Assembly (NCBI GenBank): GCA_037577475.1
Contig: CM075202.1
Location: forward strand, 10,557,501-10,621,500
Direction of reading: 5' to 3'
DNA from: Chaunax sp. Z400
Taxonomy: Eukaryota > Chordata > Actinopteri > Lophiiformes > Chaunacidae
Length of the DNA stretch: 64,000 bases
Position 1 is the stretch's first letter; every line of letters starts with the position of its first letter. Below are positions 25,601 to 37,380 of the stretch, one piece after another. Both the position numbers and the translations under genes were made by a program. The notes beneath the pieces were generated by a model. That model saw nothing but the letters and a program-made list of their open reading frames with translations. It was not told the DNA's origin and searched no databases.

Positions 25601-26027
25601 CAGGAGAGAATTCTTACTTTGTGAAGGGAAATATTGATTCTCTGCAGATGGGAGGAGGAGGGTAAGGCGAAACTTACTGTGTCTCCATTGATTCTCACTC
25701 ATCCTGTTCATGGTGAATCTAAGGGGTGAAATAGAAGGTTGAAATTCTCTTTTATTTGTGGATGAGACATGAGTCAAAACATTTTTTTTTCTTGTGACAA
25801 AGCACAATATTATATTGACAATCTAAACCCTTTGACGGACAATGAAGATAACATACACCTGTTCTTTAACTCTTTGCCCACTCCTCTGTAGTGGTCAGCT
25901 GGGTCTGTGGCTGGATGCTGAGTTGTACCGAGGCACCACCACCAAATGCGCCACCTTCAACAACCAGCCACTCTCTGCCCAGCAGGACTTCAACATCCAC
26001 AGTTTGGAGATCTGGACCTTCGAGTAG
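13355..26027 (+). CDS. ncoa7: Nuclear receptor coactivator 7 (LysM/TLDc protein)
   Basis: Coding exons: 13355-13392, 18148-18299, 20145-20215, 20312-20419, 20505-20582, 21084-21209, 21571-21755, 22174-22328, 23020-23613, 23695-23866, 24036-24183, 24374-24499, 24593-24745, 25404-25499, 25588-25661, 25892-26027. They sum to 2,412 nt, 803 aa, all in phase. The start MEKRDRKPGYFARLKK resembles the mammalian NCOA7 N-terminus. A LysM domain lies at about 82-131 (SLNSIALKFNITPNKLVQLN), a GRAM-like segment at about 175-253 (VTPNNIMFDPHKSDPLVIE), a Glu/Ser-rich disordered linker at about 305-502, and a TLDc domain at about 642-803 ending LEIWTFE. Wording such as NITPNKL, DLPQDLCPVYRPGEWE and VYGKEAREQGFVVVEK favours NCOA7 over OXR1. 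NCOA7 binds estrogen and other nuclear receptors, and TLDc proteins associate with V-ATPase and protect against oxidative stress. It is shorter than human (942 aa), mainly in the middle and near the N-terminus. The donor at 24500 is weak. Confidence 0.95.
13393..18147 (+). other. ncoa7: ncoa7 intron 1 (4.75 kb)
   Basis: The intron runs from gtaagg at 13,393 to ...cccatcag at 18,147. Apart from the minisatellite it is A+T-rich and without recognisable exons. Isolated open frames inside it have neither domains nor paired splice sites. Confidence 0.7.
16117..16612. repeat. Minisatellite of about 32-bp units with an internal orientation switch
   Basis: The unit core is cattcccatttgaacaataa, followed by a variable 'caacgacgacaa' spacer. 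Left of about 16,235 the units read in the opposite sense (ttgttcaaatgggaatgttg at about 16,137, 16,169 and 16,197). From about 16,240 to 16,612 about 11 units read in the cattccc sense, the last being degenerate. The array lies inside ncoa7 intron 1 and generates shadow frames on both strands rich in repeated 'CSNGNVV' and 'FKWECC'. Confidence 0.95.
19650..20050 (+). repeat. Interspersed repeat in ncoa7 intron 2
   Basis: The block from 'ctccagcgatagccacggct' through gagatatctcaggaacaact, ggtcaaaggtccagtgtcac, gtgacctaac and 'ccaaaatgtcacaggtcaac' matches, in order, a high-copy fish repeat whose copies begin with a Gly-box-like 'gccggaggcattatgttttc' motif. The identification is from memory and I do not know the family name. 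It has no coding capacity. Confidence 0.5.
22569..22690. repeat. (TA)n/(GATATA)n tract abutting a short LINE-tail fragment
   Basis: A tatata and gatataga tract at 22,569-22,636 runs directly into atcagaatctttattgtcac. The reverse complement of the latter (gtgacaataaagattctgat) has the form of the 3' tail of an L2-like retroposon, like the one at 3.4 kb but inverted. It lies in the ncoa7 intron before the large linker exon. Confidence 0.6.
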
Positions 26028-27595
26028 CCTCACCCGCTTTAGCTAGTTCTACATTCGCTCTCTGCTCCAAACCTTTGAACACCCCCAAGGCAAACCTAGC
26101 TATCCCACAAAGACACTTAATGTTCTGAGAGGAGAGAGAGAAAGCATCCTGTGCAGTTGTTACTGAAACCAGAACAGAAAATCTGTGTTGAGGTGGGTTT
26201 TGACCCGCAGACAGTTTGGCCAGTTTTGTGTCTGGTTCATCTGTGAGGAAACGTTGCTCTCAGCTCATTGGCTGCCTTAGATAACACCTCCATCTTTTCC
26301 CAGCCATACCGCCCTAAAGCTTATGAGGGGGAAGAGGAGAAGAAGAAGGCTGCTGATGTTACCCTAAAAGATTTAAAGAGTGTGTGAAAGAGGTTTCCCA
26401 TAATGGTTAATTTATGCAGAAATAATGGTGGATGTAATTTGTATGTTTAGGAATGTACAGGAAAATGAACTGAGAGAGATTTGATGTGAATCTTTTTTTT
26501 TACATCACAATGAATTTCAAGTGGAAAGGAAGTGGAAATAGGCAGGGAGATTTTTTAGATCCTCCACACTTAGATTTACTTTGACCGCCGGAATTTTTAC
26601 TATTTGTTTACAATGGAAGTGTTGTACTCCCTTTTAAGGCCAACTGGTTCTCTTTTTTTGAGTTTTACACCAACTGAGTGCTGATGTTCCATAGCATTTC
26701 CCCATAACTACATATGCTCTTGTTCCCCGTATAGACCAAAACACGTGGTAAAGCCAGGAAACGTTTGCAATGACCAAATATATTTTATTTTAATTTCATA
26801 TTTGTTGTGAGCTCATCATATTTTATAAAATATTTTAGATGATTTATTTTTACATGTTTTTATGTTCTCTTTTTTTTATCAATAGTGCTCAGTTGCTTTT
26901 TTAATGGTTGTACTTTTATAAAAATGTTGTGTTTCTGATTTGACCCAACAAGCACTAGAAATGGCTGTTGTCAGTATTGAATTCATATTGCACACAGACT
27001 AATTATGAATCTCTTGATTTTCTTTTGTGGTCCTTGATGTTCAAACAATCACAGCCAGTATAAGTTCATCATCACTTTGCACCACAGGAATAAATAATAA
27101 CACCCAATGCTGTGTTGTAGCCCTACATAATTAGTTATCTGCACTTCTTCACTGTAAAATTGTTACTGAATGTTGTTTGATCACCACTACGTGAGGAAAG
27201 CTTCAGATTCTGCGTTCCTTAAAAATGGGTGGAAAAGGGGATTTCCTGTTTTTGCACTCTGTATGCCACTAACTGAAAATTCAGACCTACTAACATGGAA
27301 AAGAAATGTTCATTGAAAACCTGTGTATCTGACACAGGCTTGTAGTGCATGAATATGCAATACCGCAAACGTCAACGATACCTGCCATACTATCCAATAA
27401 TGCCAGTTATTGCTTCATGTGAAAATGAGCTTTGCTGTCTGTAGCCGTTCAGTGTTGTAACTGTGAATGTTCCCTGAATAATTATTTCTTGTGAACCCAA
27501 AACTGCTGTGGTCTGTAATATCATTAAGGATCTATTTATTGTCATGTTATTGCAACCACATTTAAAACTAAATAAATGTTGAATATACAGGCTAA
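26028..27595 (+). other. ncoa7: ncoa7 3' UTR
   Basis: This is A+T-rich DNA without a further open exon. AATAAA occurs near 27,091 and again at 27,571-27,576. The second is followed by T/GT-rich sequence (gcgtgttgtttgtgac) and is the better end. The UTR would be about 1.5 kb. Confidence 0.6.
27571..27576 (+). promoter_or_regulatory. ncoa7: Distal polyadenylation signal of ncoa7
   Basis: A canonical AATAAA with a GT-rich downstream element about 25-45 bases later. A proximal AATAAA near 27,091 may give a shorter transcript. Confidence 0.6.
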
Positions 27596-28380
27596 TGGAG
27601 CGTGTTGTTTGTGACAAACTTTTATATGTACGTTCTTGCCCTTCAGTGAGAATTAATGCCCAGCTCATGTTAATATAGAAGATATTTATTACCTGATCAA
27701 GGCTTCCTATCGAAGATCGCTTCTTGAGAAGATGAGGCACTCAGTAGATTAAAACTAACTCACTTTCAGATCAAGATGGTTAAATATGTAAGAAAGAAAA
27801 GAATCTGATTAGCTGCAATGAAAATGAGCAAATAAGTTTCGTTCAACCTTTGTTTTCAGGCACCACAAATTCACCTGTACCACAAATAAATCAGGCTTTT
27901 GGTAAGAAAAACACTCTTGGTTATATTTCATTCTATTTCCTGCAATGAAATCTTTATGTGCCTTCATAGAAACGCAACACATTGTTTTTAAGCTCTTAGT
28001 TTGGTAGGTTATTATGTGCATTATAACTGAACTGAACAGCTTTAATAATAGAAATATTGCAAATATTCACATCCACAATACATGACAGAGCACTAGGGTC
28101 ACACTAAGAAGTAAAATATAATCTGAACTTTGGAGGATAAAGTCGAAATATTACAATAATTTAGTCCTCAATTAAGCTGTAATGAATTTTGTTTACTTCT
28201 TTTCAAAAGGCCAGTCAAATTCCTTTACGTCTCCGGTTACAGTGGTTGGTTGGTGGGTTCAGGGAGAAAAAAAAAATCTAGTGATGTAGCTTCGCAAACA
28301 CAGAACATCTTTGATGTACGTAGGCTACAACCTGTGACGTGGATTCCGGAAAAACCGAAAGGAAAGGAAACATTGTAAGG

Positions 28381-30661
28381 ATGGCAAACAATAAACCGGA
28401 CTCAGAAGAAGAAGAAGAAGAAGAAGAAGAAGAAGACTGTACTTTCTGTTATATAGCCAACGATCAAGACATAGAAGCTGAAGTCCTTAAAAAGGTAAAA
28501 ATAATAATAATAACTCGATTGTAATGATCTAGAGAGACGTGAATTTAGGTATATTGGGATAGCGTACGGAAACGGCATTTGACCTGTCTATTGTTTTTTT
28601 ACTTGAACTTTATTTATAACATACAAATGTACAAATACGTCAGACATGGCATGAGGTACCGGTACTGGATGCGCGTGACACATGCGCGTGACACATGACA
28701 TAATTCATGGGACGTCCTATGTGAGCTGGGTCTGGTCTGCATTAAACAAGCTTCATTTTAATATAAGGTCCTACAATTTAATATACGTTAGGTTTAAGTG
28801 ATATACAAACATATGTGGTTTGATATTTCACCAACATAAACTTATGTTATTCCCAATTATCACTACTTTTTTTTTTTTTAGTAAGGACATTTTTTCTTGC
28901 TGTCTGAAATTTCCGCATGTGGTGTGTTATTACAGCATGTTTCGTGTCAAGTGGGAAAATGTTAACAGACTATTAAAATGAAATTATCACGAGTATATTC
29001 ATGTAACCTGATACAAAGATATACATACATTATTTATTACTGTTACGGTTCAAATACAGGTAAGAGTTTCCACATATGCTGCATTCAATGGCCTCTGCGT
29101 TAACATACGTTTTCATCTCTATATTTCCATTCCCTTCAACAGAACAAGGAGCTGGTGTGTTTTAAAGACATTTACCCTGCTGCCCCTCACCATTACCTGG
29201 TTGTACCCATAAAGCACATAGAGAGCTGTCACTCCCTCCACAGAGGACACATCAATCTCGGTCAGTTCTAGTGGATAAAAGTACTGTAGGTAGAAGTACT
29301 CTAAATACCACTGAAGCTCTGTTTCTACTGAGCTGCTACTGCTTGTAGTGATACTACTACAGTCCCTGTGAGTACTGCTGCTGATACTCTTGCTATTACT
29401 TTTGTAACTAGTTACAGTAGGATGTCTGATAAGGTGATATTTAAGATACGTCACGTTGCCCATAAGTTGTATGGAGAAATAACTAAGTCATTTATCCAAC
29501 AGTTAAACAGATGGTCCAGATGGGGAAGGCTGTGCTACAAGACCAAGGCATCACTGATATGAAGGACATAAGGTAGGTGGAGACTGGTGTGTGTGTGTGT
29601 GTGTGTGTGTGTTGGTGAACGTGTTTTCTTGAGTTTAAAGGAGCGGTTTGACATTTTTAGAAATGTGTTTGTGCTCTTCCTGGTGGAGTACGTAATTAAC
29701 AGACACTCTAATGTGTGTACACTAAATGTACTACAGTTATAATGTCAATAGATTCCCTCTTACATAATAGTGAACTATTAAATTTCCAATGATTAAAAAA
29801 CATTTGGTCAGAGCCAGGCCAGCTGTTCCCCCTGTTTCCAGTCTTTATACTAAGCTAAGCTAACTCGCTGCTATCTGTAGCGTCACATTTACCCTAAAGA
29901 CACGAGAGTGGTGTCAATATTATCATCTCTCTGCTATACAAGAGAATAAGCGTATTTTCCATAATGTCAAACTTTTGATTTAAGTCATGAAAAAGGTTCA
30001 TAATTGTATCAAATGCATGATTGCAATTACACAGTGGGGAAAGCACACGTTTTCAAAAATCAAATGTCATCTTTTGCTGCAGTGCTTCATTCTTCTTCTG
30101 TAATTCTTGAAGCTCAACTTTGACTTGTCATCATTGTCCGGAGCCTTGCATTGATTTTGCTTCGTCCACAGGCTGGGGTTCCACCAGCCTCCCTACACTT
30201 CAGTTGATCACCTCCACCTCCATGTGCTCGCCCCCAGCAGCCAAATCTCAGAGTACCTGGAGTATAAGTTCATTCCAAAGAATTACCGCTTTGTAACTGT
30301 GAGTGCTAAGGACGAGAAATTCCCTCTTCCGTTTTCCTTACTCCTTATTTAATCAGTTTATTTCATTAATTCTCTCATACAAAGAATATTATGGTCATTG
30401 CAGTGTGAAATATGGACTCATTGTACTTGTCAATTAGCTGTTTTTATAAGTTATTATGAATGAAATGTCAGACAAACAGATATAGTGACTTTTTCTTTTG
30501 ATATTGACAACTTTTATGTACTTTCCCTGCTCCTTTACAATGTGATCCTTTGCTCTTTGCAGGAAGAATGTCTACTGGAGCGTCTGAAGTATGAAGCTCC
30601 ACCAGTCGACTGGACTTCAGAATCACCTAATTGCCGATCTGTATGTTGTTTGCGTTTTTGA
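28381..30661 (+). CDS. hint3: HINT3-like histidine triad protein, tandem copy 1
   Basis: Exons 28381-28494, 29143-29260, 29503-29572, 30172-30298 and 30563-30661 give 528 nt, 175 aa. HINT3 proteins belong to the HIT superfamily and hydrolyse nucleoside phosphoramidates and acyl-adenylates in cytoplasm and nucleus. The catalytic HIT motif HLHLHVL is at residues 114-120, preceded by the family segment LGFHQPPYTSVD. The N-terminal DCTFCYIA and PHHYLVVPIKHIESCHSL blocks match HIT proteins of the HINT3 branch. A run of about 11 glutamates, coded by a GAA repeat at 28,408-28,437, precedes the domain. The C-terminus (EECLLERLKYEAPPVDW...) is longer than, and unlike, copy 2 and human HINT3. The gene lies 2.35 kb downstream of the ncoa7 stop, as in mammals. 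Confidence 0.92.
28405..28437 (+). repeat. hint3: (GAA)n repeat inside hint3 copy 1 exon 1
   Basis: About ten GAA units are translated as poly-glutamate just before the first HIT-domain strand. The downstream copy has no such tract. As a trinucleotide repeat it can vary in length without breaking frame. Confidence 0.9.
29588..29612. repeat. (TG)n microsatellite
   Basis: Twelve TG units just after exon 3 of the first hint3 copy, within intron 3. Confidence 0.93.
29640..29977 (+). mobile_element. MITE-like element in hint3 copy 1 intron 3
   Basis: The ends carry inverted gtttgacatt (about 29,646) and aatgtcaaac (29,963-29,972). The interior contains agctgttccccctgtttcca, which reappears at 46.5 and 46.65 kb, and a 'taagctaagctaactcg' block also seen near 7.9 kb. 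There is no coding capacity. These features fit a non-autonomous DNA transposon of a family common in fish; the family name is unknown to me. Confidence 0.6.
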
Positions 30662-31580
30662 GCATGTTACATGCTCTCCCCCTGCTGGTCAGGTGGTACC
30701 TATATTTCCATTGATACTGTTTCCTCCTCATGTGTAGGTGATATGATTCAGAACTTTTGGAGGGAGAAGCATTAAAAATGGACAGGAATCCTGGCTCTCC
30801 CTTTCTCTTTCTTCTACCGCCTGGCCTTGGATACAGCAATCAGTATGAGAGCTGACTGAGAGCGTTTCTTCTGATTTGTTCAGTAGACTTATGTCTATGG
30901 ATTTATTTCACTCAGGTTGAGTTTGTTAATGCTGTGATGGGGCAGAGGGTTAGTGCAGTCAGACGGCCCTTTATGAGCTGGTCTGGGTCTCTGCTCTTCT
31001 TTTGTTCTTTTATTTTATTATGCCTGGCCCGTCGGCCTTTTCATTTATTTTATATATCTGGTTGATCTGGTTATTGAAGTAATGATTGCTTTGTTTGGCA
31101 CATTTTAATAATAATAATAGTGTTTATTCATATTTTTGCTGTAAGCTGACTTGTGTCATTATGTTGCTTGTGTAGATTATCATTCAGTCATTATGTTGGT
31201 CCTCCTTTTGGTAAACACAATCTGTACTGGAGGTCATAACAGTGTATGAGTGTATCTACACTGACAAAATGAATATGAAAGAAATTCCATTTTTATTGCC
31301 ATTGATTTAAAAGAGTGAATTAAGTCCATTGAACAAAACAAAATCTTCTTTTAAAAAAAAATATCTATGCCGATTTGTATTTGTGTGCACAACTACATCT
31401 TATCCTCTTAATATTTAAGATATTTAAGTTTTTCACTTAGCATAGCACAGCTAGTCTGTCTCTGTCTGAAGGTAAAAGAAAACACCTACCAGCACCTTTT
31501 GTTTTTTGTTTGTGCAATCTGTACAAGCGTGACACTGTGTAGACTATTTCCAAGAAATAAACTTTTGATTATGGATGTAA
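30662..31580 (+). other. hint3: 3' UTR of hint3 copy 1
   Basis: No open exon. AATAAA at 31,556-31,561 is the first canonical signal after the stop and is followed by T-rich sequence. A short fragment resembling the 29.64-kb MITE (cttagcatagcacagctagt) lies near 31,436. Confidence 0.5.
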
Positions 31581-32199
31581 ATGAACGTCATTAATATTCT
31601 GAGCTTGTGAGATGATGTCCGCAAATAATTTCACAACCGGCATTTCTTTATCACCTTTTGTGTGCATGTGAAATATCTGACAGTTTGATTGTGTGTTTTG
31701 AAAAGTGTGTGCAGATTCGTTTGTGAAACTGTAAAAGAGTTATCGTCTGCACATGTTTGGTAAAATTCTAGAATTATAAACAATTTGCACATGCCGATGC
31801 ACATGTAACTGTCTCTTTTGTTAACATCGGTTGTACATTTATATGTTGACCGGCTTTGTGATAATTCTCAACATGCTTGACTGATTTTGTGAGTAATCTT
31901 GAGTCTGAAGACACAATCTTTTGAGAAATAGCTACAATAGTGCATCTACACTAGTGTTATATATATTATATAAATATCAATGGTGATGGGGGACATACTG
32001 ATTACTGATACTGAGCAACATAAGAAAATTGTATGTCTCTCTTTTATCACTGATTTAATTAAGATAATCATTTGAAGTTAATGAGGAAGAAAATACAGGT
32101 TGTCATTTTCATACATACACTACCTAAACAAAATTGTAAATAAACTCAGTCGTCTCTGGAATATAAACAGTTGGCTGATTTGCTGTGGGCTCCTTAATG

Positions 32200-32378
32200 C
32201 CATTTCTGACAGGTTACGCAGCTCCAAAGAACGCAGCGCTGTACTGGGTCGATTAGCTCTGTGATTGGCTGGTTGTCCTTCCTCCTTCCCCACAGACACT
32301 CCCATGCATGATTCATGCAATGGGCCCAACCTTTCAAAGTTGATCTCATAGTTAAAAAACAATTGTACCAACACTATA
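32200..32378 (+). promoter_or_regulatory. Candidate promoter of hint3 copy 2
   Basis: This short intergenic segment lies directly upstream of the ATG at 32,379. It contains an inverted CCAAT box (gattggct, about 32,263-32,270) and a pyrimidine-rich cttcctccttcc block. No TATA box is obvious. This is inference from position and motif only. Confidence 0.3.
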
Positions 32379-34973
32379 ATGGGGACTCCGGACGCGTCTG
32401 GGAGCGACGATTGTCCTTTCTGTCTCATAGCGATGAACCAGAGCGACACAGAAATCCTACTTAGTGTAAGTACTGACTGTTCGCTCATGTGTGAGAGAGA
32501 ATCCAAGATTTCTAACTCTTCCTCTCTGCTTCCAGGATGATGAACTGCTTTGTTTTCGTGACGTGAAGCCTGGCGCCGCGCATCATTACCTTGTTGTTAC
32601 CAGAGAGCATATCGACAACTGCAAAAGTCTCCAGAGGGACGACATACCTTTAGGTGATCCGGAAGATGTGATTCACATTCTGTTAACAAGCCACAGCTAT
32701 AGATAGAGGTTCATTAGAGAAAGATGAGTCAGCAGTAAGGCACTGCTTCATTCCAGTGAATTAGTTAATAGTTTTATTTACCAACAAGATGTTTACTTCT
32801 GTCAGTGAGTTAGAGGAGGTTCTGTGACCACACACGTTTGTTTGTTTTTTGTCTGAAAGACAGTTTTCAACAGGTTTTGATGAAACTTTGTTAACCATTG
32901 GTGGTAGTTGCAGGTTTCTCGTCCCATTTGTTACCTTACAGCAGCTGGGAAATGATTACCCCCTTTGAAAATATATGTCAATCTGGATTTTTATGTGGAT
33001 CTGCACCAAATTGCACACACTCATAGACACTAACCCCCTAAATATGCCTGATTGTTTTCATCAACCATGCATTATTCCCTGGGAAATTAAAGAAAATGTC
33101 AAAAAAAAGACGCCCAATCTTGCAATGTTAAAGAAAGCGGGGGGAAAATCATGGAGCATCTTTATCCGGATCTGCATAAAAATTTGATTGGGTCTATTCT
33201 GGCCCAAGACCCATCGTCCCAAAAAGTTTCATGAAAATCTGTTCGATAGTTTTTGTATAATCCTGCTGATAAGATAGCCAAGCTCATTTAATAACCTCAT
33301 TGGCATTGGTAATAATAACAGGTCCATCAAAATAAAAATATCCAGGTATGGACAATGTATGATTTTCCACCACTATGTGCAATTTGATGCAGATCTGGAT
33401 CGTAATCTGAATCATAATCTGGATCTGTTGAATTAAATTTGAAGCTGGGGGGAATATCTCTTTGGTCACATTATGGCAGCAGTGAGGGATAGAGACCTGG
33501 CACTGCCACCAATATGTAGCTGAGATAATGCAGAGTCATTCCAAATAATTTTATGTATCTGAAAGGTAAGAAGTTACATCTAAACTAAAAATATATCCTG
33601 GTCCACAATCATGGAAAATCATATTTTTGTTGGTAACTCATAAATTACTGATGATAAACACATGATTCCAAATGTTAGGAGTAGGCTTCTGGGGTCAGGG
33701 AACTAGGTGGTGTTGCTGAATCTGGCATGAGGTAGATCAGAGTAAAGTGAGATCATCATGGCGGTGATTCGCTGTTCAGGTTTTAGTGACAGTGGCATTG
33801 GTCGAGGTCTACCCTCTCTGAGTTCTTTCTAGTTATGTAAGTGCTTGACTTGAATTTCCTGTTTCATACCTGTGAACAAAGTCAGAGAGTGTCCTGGCTT
33901 TTGGTGTGATAATGAAACCAGAAAGCCAGTCACTGTCTGTGATGAGGTCATTTAAAAACTATCCTTTCATTATTTTGTAATAAAAGTCCTGTACTCAAGA
34001 ATGAATTTGAGGTACTTGCAATTCACATTAATATTTCTGTTTTATTCTACTTTATACTTCTACTCCGATACATTTTGGAAGCCAATATTGTGCTTTTTTT
34101 TACTCCAATACATTTATCTGGCAACATTAGTCACAAGCTACTTTGCAGATTATAAATGCAAAATGTAAATCAGCTAATAAATTATGAACTGTACTACTGT
34201 ATTTTTTTTAGGCTGTGTGGATGGGCCATATTAATGTGTTTTTTTCTTTATAGTTGAGCGGATGGTAGAAATGGGGAGGAGTGTACTGGAGAAGAATAAA
34301 GTCAGTGACCTAGATGACATCAGGTAAATCAGTTTTCTGAGATTAAATCACCAGGATTCTGACTCTACTAATTGATTTGGAAACCATTGTTAATCCTTTT
34401 CATTGAATCTGTGCAGGATGGGGTTTCACATACCTCCATTCTCTTCTGTTCCCCACCTCCACCTCCATGTGCTGGCTCCAGCCAGCATGATGATCTTCAA
34501 GTCACAGCTTCGCTACGGGCCGCAGTCTCACTGGTTCATCAAAGTGAGTGATGTCTTCAATTATCTGTGGAGGCTGGAGTACAAAACAATTGTAAATTTA
34601 ATTTGATCAGTATACCAAGATTTATTAATTATTTAGTTTTTAAAATGGAAATGTGTTCAGTGACTTGTTTTCTTAAAGTTGCATCTTTTTTAATTACAGA
34701 CCTGCAGATACTGTGCCAAACATAAAATTATACTAATTAGGAATACCATCTTTTTATTTCTTTTTAAATAAAAAAAATAAAGTATTATTATTATTATTAT
34801 TTATGTTGTTGTTAATAATAATAATGTGTTATATCTTCTGTGTTACATCTTGTATGTCTGTTTACAGCTGGTATTCCATGTACATATGTCATTTAAAAGA
34901 TATTGTTATTACTGCTCTGTTGCAGGTAGACAAGGCGCTTTCTCAGTTGATGACTCGTGGCAAAGTCAAGTGA
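32379..34973 (+). CDS. hint3: HINT3-like histidine triad protein, tandem copy 2
   Basis: Exons 32379-32465, 32536-32653, 34254-34323, 34417-34543 and 34926-34973 give 450 nt, 149 aa. Exons 2, 3 and 4 are exactly the same lengths (118, 70 and 127 nt) and phases as in copy 1, so the two arose by tandem duplication. The HIT motif HLHLHVL is at residues 105-111 within GFHIPPFSSVPHLHLHVLAP, and the CPFCLIA and HHYLVVTREHI blocks are intact. The C-terminus (SHWFIKVDKALSQLMTRGKVK) is colinear with the mammalian HINT3 end, so this copy is the more conservative. The N-terminus lacks the poly-glutamate of copy 1. No frame damage is seen, so both copies are probably functional. Which one deserves the hint3 name, and which a paralogue name, I cannot decide. 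Confidence 0.92.
32840..33480. repeat. Interspersed repeat in intron 2 of hint3 copy 2
   Basis: It contains 'aaaaagtttcatgaaaatct' and tcctgctgataag (shared with 11-23), tggatctgcaccaaattgca, and further partially inverted copies of a 'gatctggat' motif at 33,390-33,430. It is probably two overlapping or nested insertions of the family seen at 1-298 and 7.94 kb. Confidence 0.45.
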
Positions 34974-37380
34974 AGTGAGAGTCTGACACCGGAACACTCT
35001 TGTTTTATGATGACACTGTTATTTCTTATCATTCTGTCTCGCTGAGTGCAATTTTAAATCAGTTTTCCATTATTGTGATACTGAGTTATAATGATGTATT
35101 TTCCTTTATGCTGCTGTAAAGCTGTAAGATCAACCTTTCCAAGAACATTTATATTTATTTTATTCCCTTGTCAAATGCCTTGTTGTGTAATTTAGCCATC
35201 AATGACGAAAGTTTTCTAGCTTTTAGGATATGTGTTATTTATTTTAAAACACACCTTGAAGACTAACCTGAAAACATATTACACATATCTTGATACAGTT
35301 TGAAAAGTCAGAAGTCAATCATTTCTTTCCTTCTTTCATCTTTTTTTTGAAAGAAGTGTTCTACTTTGCACATTAACCATAATTGATGGACTGGTGAACA
35401 ATCTTTGTTTTATTGTTATTATGATATTGATAAAAGTGCTTGAGAAGCTCCAAATAATAATGGGATAATCTCTGACAAAGTCTTAATGGCTGATTGGCCC
35501 TGTCACCCACTTCACAAACACAGGCTCAAGTGTGTGCAGTTGTGTATGATTGTGTGAAATACAATTGCAAAGGAAAAAACATGACTGCATTAATTAGGTA
35601 CAGTAACCATTAAATACCACTGTCATATTCAGACCATGGTAGGTGTCCAATAATGGATTCAGAGAGTATCTGTAAAATATCAGACACTGGATATTGTTGC
35701 TATACACACAGAGCCAGCCAGATACATAAGCGATAAGCTGCTGCTTAGGGCCCCCGTGGCCACCAAGGGGCCCCCCAAGACTACTTGAAATGTCTTTTAC
35801 ACATTTGACCTTTTGTAGGTGTACATTCTTTTCAAAAATAATTATTCAGCTTGAGGTTTTATTCTTGAACCATTGCCGTTATCTTGTTACAGGTTCCACT
35901 TATCTATTTAATCTCTTAAGTTTAGTATTTTTGTTTTTGTGCAGTTGGATTTATTGTCTATATAAGAAGATACTGTTTATTTTAAGTTATTTGACTTCAT
36001 TTGTAGCTGATCTGTCGCAGTTGTTCTTCAAAATTACACTTTTTTCCACAAAAGCAATTAAAAAGAAATGAAAGTGGTTAACTTGTTTACAGTGAATGCA
36101 TTTCTACTGGTTTATGTTGTTATTTTCCAGTACACCATATTCAGTGTGATACACAGTGCTGTACAACTTTGAACATTAGAGTGCACATTAACACGAGACC
36201 ATTCCAAGATTAAAAACCATAGAAGAGTAAAAACATGTCAGGCTGACTTTATAATGATGTAAGCAACAGACACAACTAGTAAAGTAAATAATGGCTATGT
36301 TAGAGTGTCAGTGTGCAAATGAAAAAAAAATGTTTAGATACTAATGACATGCATAACAGTAACTGTTCATGAAAATTGGAATGTTTTACAGGAAGTTTCT
36401 CTAAATTGTAAATACATATTAATAAAAGCTATTATCATCCTACGGCTTCATACACATAAGTTGAAATGAAGTTCCTTAATGACTTTGGATTGGTCAAGTA
36501 TCTTTTGATCCACTTAATTTTAAAAGCGGAATGTAAAGTATGAAATTCATTGAATCCATCAGAACCAAGCTTGTTAATTGTTTGGTTTTTTTGGGGGGGG
36601 GTTTCAAATGAGATTAGATTTCTTTTTCCAAATGAAATCAAATCAAGGTTTTGTCAATCTTTGTACAAACATCTTTGGAAACATCAAGAGCTGAACTAAC
36701 ATAAACAAAACGAGACATGCCCTCAGCTTTGGAGAGTAGGCCTCTCTTTGAATCCATAGATTAATCTGCTGTAGTGAAACAATTAGTGGATTTAAGTTTT
36801 CAGACATTCTTGAACTCTGATGTTAATTAATGGTAACACCAAGGTATTTAACTTTAAACTTCACACGGATTCCTGATATTTTTAAATCACTTTAGGATTT
36901 TGAAAGTTTGAGAACGGATGCTGCTGAAAACGTATTTAAGAGTTTAACTGAAAAGTCCATTTGAAATGTATCCTCTTAAAACAGGGCTGAATCAGATGCA
37001 AGCTGCCTCAGAGATGACCTTTCCTGCAATCGAGATGTCTTTTAAGCCACTTTTAAATGTTATTTGCAAGAATTTGCAAGGGAAATAAAAAATAAAGAAG
37101 TGGAGTTGGAACATCCCTGACGGACCCCTGTTCTATTCTACATCTCTTTGTGGTTCCATGGGGCAATTCAATCTATTACCCAGAACATGGACTATTTAAA
37201 GTGCTCTTTCCAAATACAAATAAATCAAGAGCTTTAAACACATGTTCATGCTCTATAGAGTCTTAACACTGGTTGATATATTGGTATCCTGACTGGTGAC
37301 GTTGATTCATGACATTTTACGTTGTTGTGACGCGGTGGCTGCAACACGCCCCTCCTACCGTCAACAACTGGATTCCAGCT
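34974..37380. other. Intergenic region between hint3 copy 2 and ppp1r13b
   Basis: A+T-rich DNA that must hold the copy 2 3' UTR, though no canonical AATAAA lies close to the stop (one is near 36,420). A 'gggcccccgtggccaccaag' block at about 35,749-35,780 resembles the ends of a fish DNA-transposon remnant. No exon is supported. Confidence 0.5.

Noticed and set aside
13355..26027. Identification as OXR1 instead of NCOA7
   Set aside because: OXR1 shares LysM and TLDc, but ITPNKL, VVGGVLIVTPNN, LPQDLCPVYRPGEWE and WSPDVYGKEAREQGF follow the NCOA7 wording.
28360..28375. Interferon response element upstream of hint3 copy 1 (gaaaggaaaggaaac)
   Set aside because: The GAAA units are spaced five bases apart, not the six needed for GAAANNGAAA. 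It is probably a purine-rich 5' UTR.
35735..35785. Possible short G+C-rich functional element (gggcccccgtggccacc)
   Set aside because: It resembles a fragment of a dispersed fish transposon end, and the surrounding DNA shows no promoter or exon.
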